From contig PCUL01000411.1 in assembly GCA_002771745.1 (NCBI GenBank), positions 556 to 34,707 of the forward strand: DNA of 34,152 nucleotides, given 5' to 3'. Position numbers and translations under genes: made by a program. Numbering within the stretch: position 1 is the stretch's first letter; every line of letters starts with the position of its first letter. The stretch comes from Bacteroidetes bacterium CG18_big_fil_WC_8_21_14_2_50_41_14 (lineage in GTDB: Bacteria > Bacteroidota > Bacteroidia > Bacteroidales > F082). The notes beneath the pieces are model-generated. The model made no database searches. It saw only the letters and a program-made list of their open reading frames with translations, and was not told the DNA's origin. Shown here one piece after another: positions 32,532-34,152 of the stretch.

Positions 32532-33350
32532 ATGATGCGAATCTGTTTATTAATTTCGGTTATTATTATCTCACTAAATACATCAGATGTATTTGCTCAA
32601 GGGATTATACACAACCAGGCATTTAAAGTTGGTGAGAGGCTTGAATACCGAGTGTATTATCAGTCGGGAATAGGCAATGTAACAGCAGGAGAAACCATTC
32701 TAACGGTTGAAGAATGGAAGGAGAGCTATACAGGATCAGATAAAACCGTTTTTCATTTAACCGGCGAGGGAAATTCAACCGGGGTCTTTAATTTCTTCTT
32801 TAAGGTGAGAGATAAGTTTCAGTCGTTTGTCGATCAGCAAACCCTGTTGCCGTATGTTTTCCTGCGCGAAACCAGGGAAGGGAAATTTAAAAAAGACGAT
32901 AAGGTAACCTTTGACAGGGAAAAGCTAACCGCTGTCAGCACTTCAAAAACTAAATTAATTCCGGCCAATGTTCAGGATGTTATTTCAGCTATTTATTATA
33001 TGCGAACCTTTAAAGTGAGCGATTTTGATGCTGATAGCATGTTTTATCTCAACTTTTTTTTGGATGATTCGGTATATACTTCAGCCATAAAATTCGAAGG
33101 GACCGGCATTTTAAAAACCAAATGGGGAAAAATCAAATGCCTGAAAATTGCTCCCATGATGGCCACCGGTGATATTTTTGCAAATAAATATCCCATGTTT
33201 GTCTGGGTAAGCGATGACGAAAACCATGTGCCTATCATGGGCGAATCAGAGGTGATCGTAGGCTCAATAAAAATGGAGTTGATTGAGTATTCAGGACTTG
33301 TTAAACCTTTGGAGTTTATTGTGAAATCAAAGATTGGGCAGGAATACTAA
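32532..33350 (+). CDS. DUF3108-domain secreted protein
   Basis: The 272-aa protein has a signal peptide (RICLLISVIIISLNTSDVFA), so it is periplasmic or outer-membrane associated. The domain runs from FKVGERLEYRVYYQSGIGNV through RDKFQSFVDQQTLLPYVFLR and KVTFDREKL to WGKIKCLKIAPMM and the VWVSDDENHVPIMGESEVIVG block. These are the hallmark segments of DUF3108, a beta-rich fold of unknown function, seen next to envelope genes. The start may be ATG 32532 or ATG 32535; the promoter position favours the second. It is independent of leuS because of its own -7 element. Confidence 0.87.
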   Translation: MMRICLLISVIIISLNTSDVFAQGIIHNQAFKVGERLEYRVYYQSGIGNVTAGETILTVEEWKESYTGSDKTVFHLTGEGNSTGVFNFFFKVRDKFQSFVDQQTLLPYVFLRETREGKFKKDDKVTFDREKLTAVSTSKTKLIPANVQDVISAIYYMRTFKVSDFDADSMFYLNFFLDDSVYTSAIKFEGTGILKTKWGKIKCLKIAPMMATGDIFANKYPMFVWVSDDENHVPIMGESEVIVGSIKMELIEYSGLVKPLEFIVKSKIGQEY

Positions 33351-33353
33351 TAA

Positions 33354-33517
33354 GACTCCGATAAGAACAAAAAAATCCGCGCAATCCGCGTCTAAGTGCA
33401 ATCGGACGCAGATTTACGCAGATAAGACGCAGATAATTACATTAAAATCCGCGCAATCCGCGTCTAAGTGCAATCAGACTCCGATAAGAACAATAAAATC
33501 CACGTCTAAATAATTTT
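33354..33517. repeat. Left repeat cluster of the GxxExxY gene
   Basis: A 32-base sequence containing ATCCGCGCAATCCGCGTC occurs identically at 33372-33403 and 33444-33475. GACTCCGATAAGAACAA occurs at 33354-33370 and 33477-33493, and a shortened third copy AAAATCCACGTCTAAA follows at 33495-33510. Between the two long copies lies GACGCAGATTTACGCAGAT (33404-33422) and a second CGCAGAT, which is an imperfect reverse complement of the long repeat. The cluster therefore combines direct and inverted repeats and fills nearly all of the gap before the gene. Confidence 0.85.
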
Positions 33518-33547
33518 CTGTGTAAATTAGCCTCAAATAAATGTATC

Positions 33548-33967
33548 ATGACAGAAAACCTCAAACACGCCGACTTGACCGGATTGATTATTAAAGCTTT
33601 TTATCAGGTGTACAATGTATTGGGATATGGATTTCTTGAAAAAGTTTACGAGAACTCCATGCTTATTGAACTTAGGAAACTCGGGTTGAACTGCTCAAAT
33701 CAGTTACCTATAAAAGTATATTACGATGAGCAGCAAGTAGGTGATTATTACGCCGATATTACGGTTGAAGAATCGGTAATTGTTGAATTGAAGGCCATAG
33801 AAATATTAGCCCCTATTCACGAGACAATTTTGGTAAATTATCTGAAAGCCACCGAGATAGAAGTTGGGTTATTGCTTAATTTTGGACCAAAGCCAGAGTT
33901 CAAGAGAAAAGTACTAACAAAAGAATATTTACAAAGAATAGCAAAAGAGAATGACACCAATCCCTAA
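33548..33967 (+). CDS. GxxExxY protein (PDDEXK_3 nuclease-like family)
   Basis: The 139-aa cytoplasmic protein contains the name-giving motif G28-F-L-E31-K-V-Y34. The PD-(D/E)XK-like active site is D70 (YYADITVEE) and E80-L-K82 (IVELKAIE), followed by NYLKATEIEVGLLLNFG, the other conserved block. Residues needed for metal-dependent cleavage are all present, so an active nuclease is plausible, but no activity or biological role is established for the family. It is flanked on both sides by related imperfect repeats and lies in a gene-poor end of the window. No consensus -7 element is evident; TAATTTTC at 33511-33518 is one base off. Confidence 0.93.
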   Translation: MTENLKHADLTGLIIKAFYQVYNVLGYGFLEKVYENSMLIELRKLGLNCSNQLPIKVYYDEQQVGDYYADITVEESVIVELKAIEILAPIHETILVNYLKATEIEVGLLLNFGPKPEFKRKVLTKEYLQRIAKENDTNP

Positions 33968-33974
33968 TTCATTA

Positions 33975-34080
33975 GATGCGGATTTTCGCAGATATGCACA
34001 GATAAGTTTCATTCATATTCTAGCCTAAATTTCAAAAGTTCAACAAAAAACCATAAAAAATCAGTGCAATCCACATCCTA
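33975..34080. repeat. Right repeat cluster of the GxxExxY gene
   Basis: Two degenerate members of the same family as on the left. GATGCGGATTTTCGCAGAT and a following GCACAGATAAG are at 33975-34006, and AATCAGTGCAATCCACATC, in the opposite sense, is at about 34058-34076. The outermost copies point as inverted relatives of those at 33372 and 33444, so the gene is bracketed. The remaining bases to 34152 show no gene or motif I can support. Confidence 0.7.
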
Positions 34081-34152
34081 GCAAAAAAACCACCTTTTAA
34101 ATCTGTAGTCATTTATTGTATCCGTATCATCTCTACCAGCAGGCAAGAGTGT

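Noticed and set aside
33372-33475. A CRISPR array upstream of the GxxExxY gene
   Set aside because: Only two full copies of the repeat occur, the spacing is not regular, the intervening sequence is itself an inverted relative of the repeat, and no cas gene is present.

Overview
The window reads as chromosomal DNA of a member of the Bacteroidota, AT-rich and probably related to the Bacteroidales/Marinilabiliales. The evidence is: three secreted proteins end in a type IX secretion (T9SS) sorting domain; many genes are preceded by the Bacteroidota -7 element TAnnTTTG; Bacteroidota-restricted families occur (DUF4837, a DUF4175-type membrane protein, an ECF sigma factor with an anti-sigma-like membrane protein); and LeuRS and L-threonine dehydrogenase are of the types usual in this phylum. 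Most of the window is ordinary core and envelope gene content.

Layout. 1-5.4 kb: a partial DUF4175-type membrane protein (-), a secreted M1 metallopeptidase (+), a TerC-family metal exporter (-) and a flavodoxin (+). 5.6-10.3 kb: a + strand envelope group with an MltD-like LysM transglycosylase, a DUF4837 lipoprotein, a small unknown protein, a TlpA-like thiol-disulfide protein and an outer-membrane beta-barrel. 10.4-13.1 kb: ahcY (-), divergent from a YqhD-like alcohol dehydrogenase. 13.2-18.5 kb: a hybrid histidine kinase, then an overlapping ECF sigma / anti-sigma-like barrel pair and a PKD-T9SS cargo protein. 18.5-21.2 kb: cysS and a GNAT-like protein (-). 21.3-24.4 kb: SDR-type threonine dehydrogenase, YceI, a double-CDGSH protein, a methyltransferase and a MarR regulator. 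24.5-28.7 kb: an arylsulfotransferase-like T9SS protein, an LhgO-like oxidase and a VanX-like dipeptidase. 28.8-34.1 kb: leuS, a DUF3108 protein and a GxxExxY protein.

The most notable feature is inside leuS. The gene encodes 1234 aa, against about 930 expected. The extra ~302 codons (about 29661-30566) are an in-frame insertion in the CP1 editing domain, just before the TTRPDT editing motif. The insertion consists of GC-rich palindromic repeats (four forward arms identical over 34 bp, three inverted arms) around a complete DUF559 (Vsr/PD-(D/E)XK-like) nuclease domain. All forward arms lie in one reading phase, there is no stop, and there is no methionine anywhere in the insert. The nuclease domain can therefore apparently be made only as part of LeuRS. 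It looks like a translated, nuclease-associated palindromic element, comparable in concept to Rickettsia palindromic elements or REP/RAYT systems.

About 3 kb downstream, a second small nuclease-fold gene (GxxExxY, PDDEXK_3) is flanked on both sides by an unrelated imperfect repeat family (ATCCGCGCAATCCGCG / CGCAGATTTACGCAGAT). The window thus holds two independent pairings of a small nuclease with palindromic repeats. The -7 elements also move the starts of two genes (GNAT and arylsulfotransferase-like) and suggest leaderless or near-leaderless transcripts for others.
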